A DNA stretch of 64,000 nucleotides, taken from positions 39,576,501 to 39,640,500 of the forward strand of contig NC_133163.1 of assembly GCF_040802235.1 (NCBI RefSeq), in the 5' to 3' direction. The notes under the pieces were generated by a model that saw nothing but the letters and a program-made list of their open reading frames with translations, was not told the origin of the DNA and did not search any database. Position numbers and translations under genes: made by a program. This DNA comes from Manis javanica. Its lineage: Eukaryota; Chordata; Mammalia; Pholidota; Manidae. Positions 61,984-64,000 of the stretch are shown here, piece after piece (within the stretch, counting starts at the first letter, position 1; every line of letters begins with the position of its first letter).

Positions 61984-62697
61984 TTTTTTTAAATGTTAGG
62001 CTGACTATGCAACTCTGTTTTGACTTCTAGTTTGCTGTTGCTCTTAGGCATTTAGAAGAGAATTTGTATTTAAGCCAGAGTATATTACATGTTTTACTCA
62101 TTTAAATTATGATCTTAAATTCACGTTTCTCTCTTTTTTTCTGCTTCTGTGGGGTAAGCATAAGTCTGGACAGGGCTAACTACACCACAACATAGCTTGC
62201 CTAGAGCTATGTATCAATGGGCTCTTGTGTGAAGGATTAATTATTAAAAATAAAGCCAGTGTGTCACTTATAAACACTTTATTATCAATAATGAAACAAT
62301 AGTTGAATGACTAAAAGAATGATTAATTCATACTGGAACTTAATTTTTTTCTATCAGCAAATTATTTTTGACTATTTTCAAATCCAAGATCAAAGTATCT
62401 TTCTAAAATACACATATAAATCTTAAAATTCAATGACATGAAAGAGTGTAAATTTATTTATGTCCTCTGGGATGAGCCAAAGGTTCACATTAAATTGTAC
62501 ATATGTCCTATATATGTATAAACTACATGTATTGTACGTATAGTAAATAATAATTCCCTTCTAATTACTATAAAATCAAATAGAGGCATGAACCTCTAAT
62601 AAGATACCTTAAATTCTCTGACTTGATCTAGTGGGTGGCAGAAAATATTTTAAAAATATTGTGTTATAAAAAATGCATTTACTTGGAATCTTACCCT

Positions 62698-62905
62698 TCA
62701 AAGCAGCAAATCTCAACAAAGGACAAATTTTTATTCCCCCTTCCAGCAGACATTTGGCAATGTCTGAAGTCGTTTTTAGTTGTCACAATTGACATCTGTT
62801 GGGTGGAGACCAGAGATGCTGCTAAACATTTTACAATGAACAGGGCAACCCTATCACAACACAATGTCACTAGCACCACTTCTAGGAAACCATGTTTCAA
62901 AGGAT
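62698..62905 (+). mobile_element. hAT-Charlie-type DNA transposon remnant
   Basis: Resembles a common mammalian non-autonomous hAT element by its internal phrases: TTTGGCAATGTCTG, TTTTAGTTGTCACAA, GATGCTGCTAAACATTTTACAATG and the AACCATG...TTTCAAAGG end. It is diverged, and the exact family name is uncertain. The overlapping 111-codon frame is not a gene. Confidence 0.55.
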
Positions 62906-64000
62906 GTCAAAATAATCAACAAAGCATAGACATGCAAAACCTGCTAAAATGCTGTTTATTCTGGAGCTAAGGCACTTTGAAAGGAATCGGTGCTCTTTTA
63001 ATTTCACTTAGGTCTAAGCCATACCAAAAAAATATGTTCCTAAGGACCTACTGTAATTTTGTTTTTTCTTAAAATTTACTGTAATGATACTTAGAGTGAC
63101 TGAATACATACACATTTAGAAATATTTCTGGGAAAAGTGGAGTTTTAATTGTATCATGTTAAAATCTATGTTCTCTGAGCAATTGGTGGGACAGACAGCA
63201 ATGGTTGGAAGTTATCGCTCTGTCACTCACCACTTAAAAATGAAAAAAAAACATGAACAAGGAAGTTAAATCATATTACACAACTAGTTAGTGTCAGAGA
63301 TAACCTTAAAGCCAGAATCAAACCTCTATCCATTATATATATATATATATATACCTTGCTTTCCCTACCCAAAGAAGGTGGTATAATTTCAGTTGAGTTT
63401 GAGGGCAGAGGATCTGAATCACACCTGAATATTTATTGGTAGCTCCATGTGTAAGGTCCTATGCCTTTTCCTGCTGCTGTGACTTTTAAGAGTTTGGTGC
63501 AGTCTAGTTCATGGATCTCAAAGAGATTTAAACTATTCTGGGTCTTGTCAAGTGGTGTACCCTTGCAAGGCCTAAAAAGTCCTTGAATCTCAAATGTGAC
63601 ACTGGGTCTTCCAATTATCTTCTTTGGAAAGTGGGATTGTTGAGTCTGGGTATATTGAAGACTTTCCTTTGAGTCATCACATTGTATACTAGGAGGAAAA
63701 TGGAACTGAATCAAGCCTTTTGGGGAGGAGAGATTTGACTTGAGGTGCTGTAAGACTTGGTTTAAGTAAAAAAAAAAAATCTCTGAACTCTTTTGTCAGG
63801 TCTTTCAAAAGAATAACAGTGATGCTCACTAGCATTTCTATAATTAACAAGCTGTCAACATTTCTATTATGACCACAGAAATCTATTACAGATCACAGAA
63901 TTGTGATAAATGTTTCTTTAGGTCTGAAATGTTAGCCTTCATCTTCTTTTCAGCCTAAGGGCAATTTTTGAAACCAATTTTGTTTCAATCATTTTGGATC
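62906..64000. other. Unique flank to window end
   Basis: AT-rich with no gene recognised. It includes a (TA)n run at about 63333-63353 and an A12 run at 63768-63779. Confidence 0.45.
63333..63353. repeat. (TA)n microsatellite
   Basis: About ten uninterrupted TA units. Confidence 0.85.

Noticed and set aside
58061..64000. Coding exons of SIX6OS1 (C14orf39) expected on the plus strand by human synteny
   Set aside because: Looked for an open frame with the expected coiled-coil character and splice sites and found none. In human the coding exons lie farther away, so absence is not informative.

Overview
This is mammalian chromosomal DNA. It carries one recognisable protein-coding gene, the two-exon homeobox gene SIX6 on the minus strand (join of 57650..57079 and 56011..55843, 246 codons plus stop). 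The rest is a repeat-rich gene desert on the 3' side of SIX6 and about 6 kb of 5' flank. The repeats are those of a placental mammal: many L1 fragments of different ages, L2, MIR, hAT-Charlie MITEs (MER5A type), MaLR/MST and other ERV LTRs. I see no Alu, rodent B1/B2, carnivore tRNA-Lys SINE or ruminant BovA/Bov-tA. A non-primate, non-rodent placental with few young SINEs (for example a pangolin-like lineage) would fit, but the species is a guess.

Layout. 1-7.4 kb: shredded old L1 pieces on both strands, a 5'-truncated L1 (3.9-5.2 kb) and unique DNA. 7.4-16.7 kb: a plus-strand L2 interrupted in turn by a hAT MITE, a MIR and a full-length 7.5-kb L1 on the minus strand with perfect 17-bp target-site duplications. 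16.7-30 kb: MER5A, MIR, L2, L1 and ERV-LTR remnants separated by unique stretches, some with homeodomain-type motif clusters. 30-33 kb: L1 5'-UTR-like sequence and two MST/MLT1-type LTRs in opposite orientation. 34.6 and 36.2 kb: a nearly perfect 145-bp direct duplication. 36.9-47.7 kb: more L1 insertions (three with visible target-site duplications), an ancient L1 3' UTR and L2. 48.1-48.6 kb: a solo ERV1-type LTR. 50.75-52.56 kb: a strong CpG island without a recognisable coding gene. 52.6-55.3 kb: mostly unique DNA. 55.3-58.1 kb: SIX6 with its own CpG-rich exon 1 and promoter. 58.1-64 kb: SIX6 5' flank.

Most unusual object. The full-length L1 (8940..16413) has a replaced or expanded 3' end. 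Next to an ORF2 frame that is uninterrupted except for four TGA codons, its 3' UTR carries about 1.5 kb of retroviral sequence: the end of an Env surface subunit, a furin-type site, an Env transmembrane subunit, and an LTR U3-R that ends in AATAAA plus an 11-nt A tract. A conventional L1 3' tail and A-tail follow. Because the target-site duplications enclose the whole chimera, it appears to have been mobilised as one unit. Two other L1 copies in the window share the proximal 3' UTR but lack the retroviral block.

Regulation. In human the SIX6 opposite-strand gene (SIX6OS1/C14orf39) runs antisense across SIX6. The CpG island about 3-4 kb past the SIX6 3' end is a plausible promoter for an equivalent transcript or a SIX6 enhancer. 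No SIX6OS1 coding exon was recognised here, and neither SIX1 nor SIX4 lies in the window.
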